Below are positions 38,915 to 49,300 of a stretch of DNA of 64,000 bases, piece after piece (position 1 is the first letter of the stretch; every line of letters starts with the position of its first letter). The notes under the pieces were generated by a model. The model made no database searches. It was given only the letters and a program-made list of their open reading frames with translations, and had not been told where the DNA came from. This stretch comes from Paenibacillus kribbensis (GTDB lineage: Bacteria; Bacillota; Bacilli; Paenibacillales; Paenibacillaceae), in the NCBI RefSeq assembly GCF_002240415.1, contig NZ_CP020028.1, positions 1,327,501 to 1,391,500 on the forward strand, written 5' to 3'. The translations under genes and the position numbers were made by a program.

Positions 38915-39942
38915 ACAAAATTGGGATTAAGCCGCAATCTATAACGCCACAGGCTAGTGTTATGGGGTATATTGGTAGTTATTTTTTCTCGTTTGTGATC
39001 AAGACTGCAACAGAGCTGGGTGTGTTTAAAGGTTTGCAGCAAGGAAAAAAAACGAATGACGCGTTAGCGACTCATTTGGAGTTAGACTCAGTTTCTTTAC
39101 GAAGATTGTTAAGAGCATTAGTCGCCATGGATCTCCTTAAGGTTGATGCATCCGGAAATTACGAGGTAACGGCGTATGGAGCTACATTGCAACCAGGGGA
39201 AACTCCTCAATCGATAGAATCCATTGCAAATTATTTGCTCGGGGATTTTATTATTGAGCCTATGATGAATTTGGGATACAGCATCCGGACCGGACGACCT
39301 GCGTTTGACAATTCCGCATGGTTTGAAGCTGGGAAAATAAATATTGAGCAACAACAAGTGGTCAACCGTGCGATGGAAGTATATTCAAAAGTAAGCTTAC
39401 CGACAATACTGAATTCATATTCATTTGACGAGTTTGATGTCATTGTGGATGTTGCGGGTGGTCTAGGACAAATATTGGCCGGCATTCTGGAGGCAAATGT
39501 AAATAGTCGCGGGATTTTATATGATCTGCCAACAACGATCGAGCGGGCAAAGGAATATATAGAATCTGTAGATATGACAGAACGTTGTGAGTTAATTGGT
39601 GGAGATATGTTTGAAACGATTCCGGCTGGCGGAAACCTCTATATTATCAGCAAAGCGTTAAACGATTGGAATGATGAGCATGTTCTGTCCGCACTCAGTA
39701 ATATACGTTCAGCGATGTTAAATGACTCTAAATTAATTATTATAGAGATGCTTGTTGATGATGCGCATCCAACAAAAGAAGAGGTAATTCGGGATTTACT
39801 GTTTCTGGCCGTCACCCCGGGTGGAGGTGTTAGAACTCAGTCGGAATTCGAGGTGTTGATACATCGATCTGGTTTACAAATTACACGTGTTATTCCCACA
39901 TCAGATCAGTTTTGCATTATTGAATGTGAGCGAAAACAATAA
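38896..39942 (+). CDS. SAM-dependent O-methyltransferase (Methyltransf_2/COMT-like)
   Basis: 348 aa from ATG 38896, overlapping the end of the racemase gene by 19 bases. An N-terminal winged-helix dimerisation domain (residues about 20-110, TATELGVFKGLQQGKKTNDA) precedes the Rossmann fold with VDVAGGLGQILAGIL (about residue 180), GGDMFETIPAGGNLYIISKA and LNDWNDEH. The His of ...NDWNDEH aligns with the general-base region of plant-type O-methyltransferases; other bacterial tailoring enzymes have the same form. Probably methylates a hydroxyl of the product or an intermediate. It is followed by an intrinsic terminator. Confidence 0.88.
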   Translation: METTNVNKIGIKPQSITPQASVMGYIGSYFFSFVIKTATELGVFKGLQQGKKTNDALATHLELDSVSLRRLLRALVAMDLLKVDASGNYEVTAYGATLQPGETPQSIESIANYLLGDFIIEPMMNLGYSIRTGRPAFDNSAWFEAGKINIEQQQVVNRAMEVYSKVSLPTILNSYSFDEFDVIVDVAGGLGQILAGILEANVNSRGILYDLPTTIERAKEYIESVDMTERCELIGGDMFETIPAGGNLYIISKALNDWNDEHVLSALSNIRSAMLNDSKLIIIEMLVDDAHPTKEEVIRDLLFLAVTPGGGVRTQSEFEVLIHRSGLQITRVIPTSDQFCIIECERKQ

Positions 39943-39977
39943 CTATAGCCTTTATGATAGTCTAAAACCCGTTTTGT

Positions 39978-40014
39978 AAAGTTATGTTCATCAAAAGATG
40001 AACATAACTTTTTT
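39978..40014 (+). terminator. strong intrinsic terminator inside the biosynthetic gene series
   Basis: A 15-bp perfect stem (AAAGTTATGTTCATC, loop AAAA, then its complement) runs into a T-run at 40009-40014. It lies 36 bases after the methyltransferase stop. Only 33 bases separate it from the next start, and no promoter was seen there. Confidence 0.92.
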
Positions 40015-40046
40015 CATATGTATTTCAAGTGGAGGAGGTGTTGTGT

Positions 40047-41027
40047 ATGAATCAGCCAGTTGTATTTATGTATCCGGGTCAGGGATCGCAGTATTTTCAT
40101 ATGGGAATTAAGCTGTACAAACATAATGATGTGTTTCGAGTGTGTATGGACACATTAAATGACCAGGTGTACGGGCTTATTGGGGAGTCAGTACTAGATA
40201 TAATTTATGACCCGGGCCGTAGGGTGGGAGAACGTTTTGACCGTACGTTATACACTCATATTGCGATTTTTATGGTCGAATGCTCACTCACCAAGGTATT
40301 GCTGAGTCATGGAATTGAGCCGGATGTTGTCATAGGAACAAGCTTGGGAGAATACGCAGCCACGGTAACCGCAGGAGTATGGAGTATGGAAACGGCTCTT
40401 CAAGCGGTCGTTCGACAAGCAGAGCTGCTTGAATCCACCTGTGCTGAAGGAGGAATGCTGGCCATTCTGCACAATTTGAATATATATTCGTCTGATCCGT
40501 TGTTGCGTGAGCTTTGTAAACTTGCAGCTGTAAATCATCAATCACATTTTATTGTATCAGGTAGTGCCCGAAATATTGATCGCGTAGAGCAATTGCTTAA
40601 GAGCAAGGAAGTTGTCTGCTTACGGCTCGCGGTTTCGCATGGATTTCACTCGTCCTGTATTGATCCTGCGGAGAAGCCCTACCTGAGCTATGTGCAGGAG
40701 CAGGTCCTGCATGAGCCTGTGATTCCTTATGGATCAAGCGTATACGGTACAATTATTGGACGACTGGAACCAGATTACTTTTGGAAGGTCGTCCGTAAAC
40801 CGATCCGATTCGCTGAGGTAGTAAGTTCTATAACACACGAACAAAAGCAAGGCATCTATATTGATATGGGGCCTTCGGGTTCCTTGGTAAATGTTATGAA
40901 AAATTTGACTATATATAATCAAAAACAAACGTCTTTGTCTATAATGACACCCTTTCACAAAGACTGTAATCAATTGGATGACATTATACGGCGTTATGCT
41001 GATTCAAAGGAGAATGGCGTATGTTAG
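40047..41027 (+). CDS. stand-alone AT-fold protein, probable acyl hydrolase (PksD/PedC type)
   Basis: 326 aa. ATG 40047 with GGAGGAGG eight bases upstream; an in-frame GTG at 40029 overlaps that site. AT fold: FMYPGQGSQYFHMG, nucleophile Ser99 in GTSLGEYAA (usual GHSxG has Thr for His), SHGFHS. The Arg that binds the malonyl carboxylate is Gln124 (VVRQAELL). In the adjacent malonyl-AT the same site is Arg112. Loss of this Arg marks the acyl-hydrolase group that clears stalled acyl chains from carrier proteins in trans-AT systems. In the B. subtilis pks locus a similar pair is pksD-pksE. The next gene starts within its last codons. Confidence 0.85.
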   Translation: MNQPVVFMYPGQGSQYFHMGIKLYKHNDVFRVCMDTLNDQVYGLIGESVLDIIYDPGRRVGERFDRTLYTHIAIFMVECSLTKVLLSHGIEPDVVIGTSLGEYAATVTAGVWSMETALQAVVRQAELLESTCAEGGMLAILHNLNIYSSDPLLRELCKLAAVNHQSHFIVSGSARNIDRVEQLLKSKEVVCLRLAVSHGFHSSCIDPAEKPYLSYVQEQVLHEPVIPYGSSVYGTIIGRLEPDYFWKVVRKPIRFAEVVSSITHEQKQGIYIDMGPSGSLVNVMKNLTIYNQKQTSLSIMTPFHKDCNQLDDIIRRYADSKENGVC

Positions 41028-43321
41028 CATTTGTTTTCCCCGGACAGGGCTCGCAGCGTAAAGGAATGGGTGAAGGATTATTTGAGGAATTTCCTGAGCT
41101 TACACGGCAGGCTAATGCCATTCTTGGTTATTCCATAGAGGAATTGTGTTTAGTGGATGCGTACAACCAGTTGCAACAAACGCAATTTACACAGCCTGCT
41201 TTATACACTGTTAATGCACTGATGTATCTAAAAACGTTGCAAGTAAGTGGTGTTTCTCCCGAAATTGTAGCAGGGCACAGTCTAGGGGAGTATAATGCAT
41301 TGTTTGCTGCAGGTGCCTTCGATTTTGCCACAGGTTTGAAGCTGGTGAAAAAAAGAGGAGAATTAATGAGTCTTGCTGCTGGTGGCAAAATGGCAGCCAT
41401 TGTAGGAATGGATATGAACAATATCCAGCAAATTTTAACTCAGAATAGACTGGATGGCATAGATATAGCTAATCTGAATTCTCCACAACAAGTAGTGATT
41501 TCCGGATTAGAAGAAGATATGGGGCGGGCAAAGTTGATTTTTGAGGCGATGTCTACCATTACTTATATCCCACTTACTGTGAGCGGAGCTTTTCATTCCA
41601 GATATATGGAGGAAGCAGGGAATAAATTTGCTGCTTATTTAGATGGATTTGCATTTTCTAATTTGAATATCCCGGTTATATCCAATTTTAGTGCCAGACC
41701 CTACACGAAGGCAGAATTAAAATTAAATCTGGTTCGGCAAATGACAAGTTCCGTAAAATGGTGTGAGACCGTTCAGATTCTGCTGGGATTGGATCACGTG
41801 GAAATCAGAGAAATTGGGCCAGGTCATGTTTTGACAAGTTTGACGCAGAAAATTAAACAGGGAGCTGCTCCCATTACGTTATCTCGGGAAGAATGGATTT
41901 ATAAAGAGTCTGAACAAATTCAGCTAACCAATGATACTAGGGTACCTGCTAGTCCAATTGTGTCTGGAATTACACCAGAGTTTCTCGGCTCTGAGGAGTT
42001 TAGAAAGGATTATGGCATCAAATATGCCTATCTGAGCGGAGCTATGTTCAAAGGAATTTCATCCAAAGAGATGGTAGTTAAGATGGGCAAAGCAGGTATG
42101 ATGGGCTTTTTGGGAACTGGAGGGTTGTCTATTCCTCAGATTGAATCTGATATTCAATATATTCAGCAGGAGTTGAATAAAGGGCAAGCTTACGGAATGA
42201 ATTTTTTACATACACCCGGCAAGCTTGATAGAGAAAGAGATCTTACGGAACTTTATCTCAAATATGAAATACGTAACATAGAAGTTTCAGCATTTATTAA
42301 TATAACAGAGTCACTAATCCGCTATCGTGCTCATGGTTTATACGATAAACCGGACGGAACGGTAGAGATTCGCAACCGCGTTCTCGCCAAGGTATCCAGG
42401 CCGGAGGTTGCGGAAAACTTTCTGAGTCCGGCCCCTGTTGTACTAGTGGAGAAAATGGTCCAGGCTGGTCAAATTACGCAAGAACAAGCGAAAAGGCTGG
42501 CTCAGGTTGCAATGGCGGATGATCTATGTCTGGAAGCTGATTCAGGAGGACATACAGATGGCGGAGTAGCCTACGTCCTAATGCCTGCTATCACGAGGTT
42601 GCGTGACGACATGATGAAGAAGTATGAATACAAGAAAAAGGTGAGAGTTGGTGCAGCAGGTGGTATTGGCACTCCTGAAGCCGCCGCAGCTGCATTTATG
42701 TTAGGTGCCGATTTTATAGTTACCGGCTCTATTAATCAATGTACTGTAGAGGCAGGTACTAGCAATAATGCCAAAGATATGCTTGAACAGATCAATATTC
42801 AGGACACGACCTATGCTCCGGCGGGAGATATGTTTGAATTGGGGGCCAAAGTACAAGTTCTGAAAAAAGGTGTGTTCTTTCCAGCACGGGCCAACAAGCT
42901 CTATGATCTATATCGTCAATATAATTCATTGGAAGAAATCAGTGATAAGGATCAGAAGCAAATTCAGGAAAAATATTTCAAGCGAAGTTTTGATGAAGTA
43001 TATGAGGAAGTTAGACGGCATTATCCACCACAGGAGATTGAAAAAGCGGAACTAAACCCCAAGCGTAAAATGGCTTTAATTTTCAAGTGGTATTTTGCTT
43101 ATTCATCGTATTTGGCTTGCAGTGGGGAAGCAGACAATCGACTCGATTATCAGATACAATGTGGTCCGGCGCTGGGCTCATTTAATCAATGGGTTAAAGG
43201 TACAAAATGGGAGCGCTGGCAGCATCGTCATGTAGATGACATTGGCATCAAGATCATGGCAGAAACAGCACAAATACTGAATCATAGATTTATTGCGTTT
43301 CATGGAGCAGTTTATGAGTAA
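41021..43321 (+). CDS. trans-acting malonyltransferase fused to PfaD-type enoyl reductase
   Basis: 766 aa from ATG 41021, overlapping the previous stop. Residues 1-290 are an AT: FVFPGQGSQRKGMG, Ser87 in GHSLGEYNAL, Arg112 in KKRGELM, GAFHS, all pointing to malonyl-CoA. Residues about 320-766 are an FMN-dependent enoyl reductase of the PfaD/nitronate-monooxygenase fold (YAYLSGAMFKGISSKEMVVK, LEADSGGHTDGG, GAAGGIGTPEAAAAAFMLGA, VTGSINQCTVEAG). It loads malonyl units on all ACPs in trans, and the reductase acts on selected modules. Length and order match B. subtilis PksE. Confidence 0.93.
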   Translation: MLAFVFPGQGSQRKGMGEGLFEEFPELTRQANAILGYSIEELCLVDAYNQLQQTQFTQPALYTVNALMYLKTLQVSGVSPEIVAGHSLGEYNALFAAGAFDFATGLKLVKKRGELMSLAAGGKMAAIVGMDMNNIQQILTQNRLDGIDIANLNSPQQVVISGLEEDMGRAKLIFEAMSTITYIPLTVSGAFHSRYMEEAGNKFAAYLDGFAFSNLNIPVISNFSARPYTKAELKLNLVRQMTSSVKWCETVQILLGLDHVEIREIGPGHVLTSLTQKIKQGAAPITLSREEWIYKESEQIQLTNDTRVPASPIVSGITPEFLGSEEFRKDYGIKYAYLSGAMFKGISSKEMVVKMGKAGMMGFLGTGGLSIPQIESDIQYIQQELNKGQAYGMNFLHTPGKLDRERDLTELYLKYEIRNIEVSAFINITESLIRYRAHGLYDKPDGTVEIRNRVLAKVSRPEVAENFLSPAPVVLVEKMVQAGQITQEQAKRLAQVAMADDLCLEADSGGHTDGGVAYVLMPAITRLRDDMMKKYEYKKKVRVGAAGGIGTPEAAAAAFMLGADFIVTGSINQCTVEAGTSNNAKDMLEQINIQDTTYAPAGDMFELGAKVQVLKKGVFFPARANKLYDLYRQYNSLEEISDKDQKQIQEKYFKRSFDEVYEEVRRHYPPQEIEKAELNPKRKMALIFKWYFAYSSYLACSGEADNRLDYQIQCGPALGSFNQWVKGTKWERWQHRHVDDIGIKIMAETAQILNHRFIAFHGAVYE

Positions 43322-46300
43322 AGTTCAATCGGGAAGAGTGAGGCGGATGAGATCCAAAAAGGCTGATATCGCGGTGGTAGGCATGTCATGCCGTTTTCCG
43401 GATGCTTATGATTATAACCAATTTTGGAATAACCTCGAATTTGGTGTAGACTCTGTTCGGGAAATTCCTCCTGATCGCTGGGATGTGAAGACTTATTATG
43501 CAATGGATATGGACAAGTCTGGCCAAAGCATAAGTAAGTGGTGCGGTTTATTAGACCATGTTTATGACTTTGATCATCAATTTTTCAAGATATCTCCTCG
43601 CGAAGCTATTCATATGGATCCTCAGCAAAGATTAATGCTAGAGGAAACTTGGCATTGTATTGAAGATTCGGGTATCTCTTTAGCCACACTTCAACATAAA
43701 CAAACTGCTGTTTATGCAGGTGTTATGACGACGGATTATCGTCAAGAGATGATAGATGCAGAACATGGAATGGACAGTTATGCATGTTTAGGTAACTTTG
43801 AAAGCCTGTTATCCAATCGCATTTCCTATACGTTTGACTTTCAGGGAGCCAGTCAAACTATTAATGCTGCTTGTGCTTCTTCACTTGTTGCAGTACATGA
43901 AGCGAAGCAGGCTCTAAGGCTTAGAAAATGCGACTATGCGTTAGTTGCCTGTGTGAATCTAAATCTTCATCCGTGGAAATATGTCTCTTTTTCAAAATCT
44001 CGTATGCTAAGCCCTGACGGTGTATGCAGGGCTTTTGATCTCCATGCTAATGGTTATGTACCTGGGGACGGGGTAGCTGTTCTTTTGCTGCAACGTTTGG
44101 ATGAAGCTGTTAAAGACCAAAACCTTATCTATGGCATTATCAAAGGATCGGACGTCAATCATTCCGGGAAAAGTCAGTCGATTACAGCTCCACGTATACA
44201 GACACAGCAAGATGTCATCAAAGGTGCATACCAAGATGCAGATTTGCGTCCCGAGATGGTCAATTATGTGGAAGCTCATGGGACAGGCACCTCATTGGGA
44301 GACCCGATAGAACTGGAGGGTTTGACACGGGCGTTCCGACAATTTACAGATAAGAAGCAATTTTGCAAGATCGGATCTGTCAAAACCAATATCGGCCATT
44401 TGGAGAGTGCTGCAGGGCTAGCAGGTATAATCAAAGTGTTAATGATGATGAAGCACAGAAAAATTCCAAAAACCCTCCATCTTAAGACTCTAAATCCGAT
44501 CATAAATTGGGCTAACTCTCCGTTTATCCCTGCCAATGGTTTATCATCTTGGGAACCCGTTGAGGAGGACGGTCCATTGCGTGCCAGTGTCAGTTCTTTT
44601 GGTTTTGGTGGTGTCAATAGCCATGTATTGCTTGAGGAGTATCAGAACGCCGAGACGGACGAGGTATTCAATACCAATAGAAGTGAATTTTTTATTTTAT
44701 CTGCAAAGACTCCTCAGGCATTGGAAAATTTACAAGAGGCATGGAGGACATTCGTTACCACTGAAGATTTCAAAGCTCACACTTTAAGCGATATAAGCAG
44801 TGTATTGCTAATGGGCAGAGAGGCATTTCAGTATCGTTGCGGAATACTGGTACACCACAAAGAAGAATTGAAAGAGAAACTATTGGCTGACTATTTGCCT
44901 CAAATGAAAGCGACGAAATGCTCATGGGAACTGAACATTAGTAATCTTTCTTGGGAAAGTTATGCAGATATTGAGCCATTATATGTAGAATGTAAATTAT
45001 TCAAGCAGGTTATCGATGACGCCATGAAGACATTAAGAAGCTTGCATGTAGGTCGGAAAATAAGCAGTGGTTTCTTTCAGGAGTCCTGGATTGGGCCAGA
45101 AAAATCACTATACCAGTTAATTACAGGGTATGCATACGCCTTTTCACTTATATCTCTTGGGCTAGCTCCGTCCGTCGTAACTGGACATAATGATGGCTGG
45201 TGGGCTGCGATGGCTATAAGTGGCATTCTGACACTGGAGGATGTTCTAGCTGTGAAAACGGGAAAATGTGAGCTAAAAGACATAATGTTTTCTTGTCCTG
45301 CTATTCCTATTCGGGAGCCAGTGACAGGTGAAATTTATGTGCCATTACAATGTAATGAAGCTTACATCCATGATCTAATCAGCTTGACAGAACACGGAGT
45401 AAAAGAACAGTCAGGTTCTTCAGCATCCAAGTCACCCAATGATAATGGACTTCAAACATATATCCAAAAATCCAGGCTGCTGTACCCTGTTCAGTACACC
45501 TTTAAAGGATACATTGACGATTGGGAATCGGTCATCCAAAAAGAGACAAGCTGTAGTATTGTCGGTATATTGTGTGATGAGGAGCTTTTAAATACAGGGA
45601 ATGTAAGCAACGATTTACTCTTGATTGTGCTTGTGAGTTCCCTGAGAAAGCTGTATCGAAAGTGGAATTTGGAGGAGCAGCAATTCATTATTGGATCACG
45701 ATTGGAAGAAATAATGGACTTGCTGGATGAGGGGATTTTACCCAAAGAAACGCTTGTACAAATAATGACACAAATTAATACAGTAGTATCGGCAGTTGCA
45801 ATCATAAACAACAATTTGATAAAAATTCTTTCTGATCGTGAATATCCACTAATGAAAAAATATTATCAGAATGAAATGAAAGTAGCTATGAAGCCTGAAT
45901 GGATCAGCAGGATAGAAAGTGCAGATCATGTTTTTTCACACCAAGCGGACATGAAGGTTGTATATATAGGCAACTGCAATCCGGCCACTGATCTTGGCAT
46001 ACATTTTGGAGCAGCAATTGATTCGGTTACACGGTTTTATCAAGGTGTCTTTCAGCTATGGTTGAAAGGTGCACCCATTCGTTGGAACCGATTATTTCCA
46101 GGAAAGTCTTATCATAAAATTGGCCTGCCGGTGTATCCATTTGATCGGAATACGTTTCGGATCAATGAACGAAAAGAACAGCCATTGGCAAACAATACCC
46201 TCGAATTGGAGGACTGGAAGCTTAAGCAACTGCTACTAAGTCTTGAAAAAGGTGAACTGGAAATTGATGACATCAAAAGGGAAATGGGGGATGCGTGGTG

Positions 46301-46322
46301 TCAGACGATCAATTCACAATAG
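43314..46322 (+). CDS. trans-AT PKS protein: KS-degenerate AT
   Basis: 1,002 aa. ATG 43314 with GGAG six bases upstream, overlapping the previous gene end; TTG 43293 and ATG 43302 are alternatives. KS (about residues 20-450) is intact: Cys187 in INAACASSLVAVH, EAHGTGTSLGDPIE, TNIGHLE. Residues about 555-740 resemble an AT (SLISLGLAPSVVTGHNDGWW, AAMAISGILTLEDVLAVKTG), but the nucleophile position is Asn626 (GHNDG for GHSxG), so it cannot load acyl groups. The post-AT linker ends in GLPVYPFDRNTFRIN. The C-terminal helices (LKQLLLSLEKGELEIDDIKR) look like a docking element for the next protein. It has no ACP; KR-ACP for this module is on the next protein. Confidence 0.9.
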   Translation: MSKVQSGRVRRMRSKKADIAVVGMSCRFPDAYDYNQFWNNLEFGVDSVREIPPDRWDVKTYYAMDMDKSGQSISKWCGLLDHVYDFDHQFFKISPREAIHMDPQQRLMLEETWHCIEDSGISLATLQHKQTAVYAGVMTTDYRQEMIDAEHGMDSYACLGNFESLLSNRISYTFDFQGASQTINAACASSLVAVHEAKQALRLRKCDYALVACVNLNLHPWKYVSFSKSRMLSPDGVCRAFDLHANGYVPGDGVAVLLLQRLDEAVKDQNLIYGIIKGSDVNHSGKSQSITAPRIQTQQDVIKGAYQDADLRPEMVNYVEAHGTGTSLGDPIELEGLTRAFRQFTDKKQFCKIGSVKTNIGHLESAAGLAGIIKVLMMMKHRKIPKTLHLKTLNPIINWANSPFIPANGLSSWEPVEEDGPLRASVSSFGFGGVNSHVLLEEYQNAETDEVFNTNRSEFFILSAKTPQALENLQEAWRTFVTTEDFKAHTLSDISSVLLMGREAFQYRCGILVHHKEELKEKLLADYLPQMKATKCSWELNISNLSWESYADIEPLYVECKLFKQVIDDAMKTLRSLHVGRKISSGFFQESWIGPEKSLYQLITGYAYAFSLISLGLAPSVVTGHNDGWWAAMAISGILTLEDVLAVKTGKCELKDIMFSCPAIPIREPVTGEIYVPLQCNEAYIHDLISLTEHGVKEQSGSSASKSPNDNGLQTYIQKSRLLYPVQYTFKGYIDDWESVIQKETSCSIVGILCDEELLNTGNVSNDLLLIVLVSSLRKLYRKWNLEEQQFIIGSRLEEIMDLLDEGILPKETLVQIMTQINTVVSAVAIINNNLIKILSDREYPLMKKYYQNEMKVAMKPEWISRIESADHVFSHQADMKVVYIGNCNPATDLGIHFGAAIDSVTRFYQGVFQLWLKGAPIRWNRLFPGKSYHKIGLPVYPFDRNTFRINERKEQPLANNTLELEDWKLKQLLLSLEKGELEIDDIKREMGDAWCQTINSQ

Positions 46323-49300
46323 ATGAGATTTTGATCTTGATCAAAGAGGGCAAGATGACTTCAGAAAAAGGATTTGAGCAGATTCGTAAAATCAGAAAAA
46401 GCACATCTTCCTTGAAATCGGCGGAACAAGCAACCACATACTATCAACCACGGTGGAGAGAATGTCTTCCCAATTCCGACGGAGGAGTTCCTGAACGGGT
46501 GATCGTTTTCGGTACGGATTTCGGTCTTTGGAATGGCTTGAAAAAACGCGGCATCAAGGCTGTACTTGTACAGCCAGGGGATGCCTATCGCTCTGTGCAA
46601 GGTGATGTCTATGAAATAGATCCTTTGAATCCGAAGCACTATGAAATGTTGTTCAGTACCATTAAACAAAACCAGCAGACCGCTGAAGCCCTTATTCACG
46701 CTTGGTCGGACCAACGGTTCGTATCGGAAAAAGAAGAATTGCAGGCCCAACTTAAGCGTGGAATCTATTCTTTGTTCTACCTCAGCAAAGCATTAATGAG
46801 GGAGACTTTGCCCGGGAAATGTAAGTTGCTTTACGTTTATCAAGGAAGTGGTCAGCCGCAGAATGCGGCAGTATCAGGATTTGCCAGAACACTTCAAAAA
46901 GAAAATCCTGCATTAATATATGCTACTGTGGAACTAAGTGAGTCGGCAGAAGCGTCTCTTGATCAATTGCTAAGTGAATTTTCCGTGGATGATGAAGAGG
47001 TTGAGATTCGTTATCAGCCGCAAAAGCGGTTTGTACGTTATATGTCACTAGTCAATGAATTAGATACATCTAGTATTTCATTGAGGGAGAAAGGTACTTA
47101 CGTGATTACCGGAGGATTGGGAGGATTAGGCTCCATTTTCGCTGGATATTTGGCCAGTAAGTACAAAGCTCGTCTGGTTATTGTAGGACGTTCGCCTCTC
47201 ACATCTGAACATGAGCAAAAGATCAAGCAATGGGAACGGTGTGGGGCAAGTATTCTGTATGTGCAGGCAAATATTTCGTTACGTGAACAATGCATTACAA
47301 TGATTGCCAAGGCGAAAGAGAGATTTGGTCATATTCATGGGGTGATACACGCGGCAGGCGTGCTGCGGGATGCGTATATTTTGAGGAAGTCTATTGATCA
47401 AATAGAGGAAGTACTGGCTGCTAAGCTATATGGAACAGTGTGGCTGGATGAGACGACCCGTCATGAAAATCTGGACTTTTTCCTAATGTTCTCTTCCATC
47501 ATGTCGGTCATAGGGAATGCAGGCCAGTGTGATTATGCATATGCAAACGCCTTTATGGATTATTATGCTCATCGCCATACAAGCATATTGCAGATGGAGG
47601 GACGCAGGGGAAAGTTTTTGTCGATAAATTGGCCACTCTGGAAAGAGGGTGGAATGACGGTAGACGCCCCTACCCTTGCTTTCATGGAGAATACCATGGG
47701 GATTCTTCCTATCTCCACTGAAGAAGGAATTAGGGCATTTGAAGATGCGCTACATATGCCGGGAGCTCAGATGATCGTTTTAAAGGAGAATCCGTCGAAA
47801 AAAATAAAATTGTTTGACTCCACTTCTAGTATTAAGGAGAAGGTCACGGCGCAGGGGCAACTTTCTGAATCGGATGAACAGATGATTTACCATGGCTTGT
47901 GTGAGGATATCCGAATGATTACTTCGGAAGTTCTATTTGTAGATAAAGATACGATCGAAATGGATACAGACTACAGCGAATACGGATTTGATTCCATTTC
48001 TACCACTGATTTTATTAATCGGGTCAATCAAAAATTTCACTTGGAGTTGACTCCGCCTGTATTCTATGAATTTGTGAATATGGGCTCTTTTGTTTCTTAT
48101 TTAAAAGATAACTATGCAGAACGAATGGCTTCTTTATATGCTGCCAATTCTTCAACTTCTTTATTCCGCTCGGCTGAATCCGTGAAAGAAGCAGTAGTAG
48201 AGGCAGCGGCTATTCCATCGAATATTCCTGCTCAAGCCTTTGAGAACACAACTGAACCGATTGCTGTTATCGGTGTTGCTTGCAAGATGCCTCAGTCAGA
48301 TAATCTTAACGAATTTTGGTTAAATCTGGAGTCAGAAAAGGATCTGATTACCGAAATTCCGCCAGATCGATGGAATTGGGGGGAGTATGATGGCGATCCG
48401 ACCAAGGAAATGGGGAAAACAAATATTAGATGGGGCGGCTTTATGAAAGACATAGATGCTTTTGATGCCTTTTTCTTTGGTATTTCCCCCCGAGAAGCAG
48501 AATTAATGGACCCGCGTCAGAGAATATTTTTAGAGACCGTTTGGAAAGTAATCGAAGATGCAGGTTACAAAGCTTCTGTATTGTCCGGCAGCAGGACGGG
48601 GATTTTTGTTGGTGCTGGAAGCTCTGATTATGACGATTTGTTAAAAGAGCACAAGATAGAAATGCAGGCGCACACACCGACAGGACTGTTTAACTCCATT
48701 CTATCCAATCGTATTTCATATTTACTGAATTTTCATGGCCCAAGCGAGCCCATTGATACGGCTTGCTCAAGCTCTTTGGTTGCTATACATCGCGCTGTGG
48801 AAAGCTTGCGTAGTGGTGAATGTGAAGTTGCCATTGCTGGTGGCGTGAACGTATTGGCGAGTCCCAATCTATATATTGCTTTGGCCAAGGCCGGGATGCT
48901 GTCTGAAGATGGAAGATGCAAGACATTTGACAAGAAAGCAAATGGATATGTTCGGGGTGAAGGGAGTGCAGCGGTAATGCTAAAGCCTCTCTCACAAGCC
49001 AGACAGGATGGGGATCATATTTATGCGGTAATTAGAGGAACAGCGGTCAATCATGGAGGCCGTGCCAATTCACTTACAGCACCCAATCCAAATGCACAGG
49101 CAGATTTAATCGTAGATGCATGGACGAAATCGAGAGTGGACCCTTCCACTGTGAGCTATATAGAAGTACATGGCTCGGGAACATCTTTGGGGGATCCAAT
49201 TGAAATTAACGGACTGAAAAAAGCTTTTGATGAATTATATAACGCTTGGGGACGACAACAGGCGGATAAAACCCATTGCGGGATAGGTACAGTAAAAACA

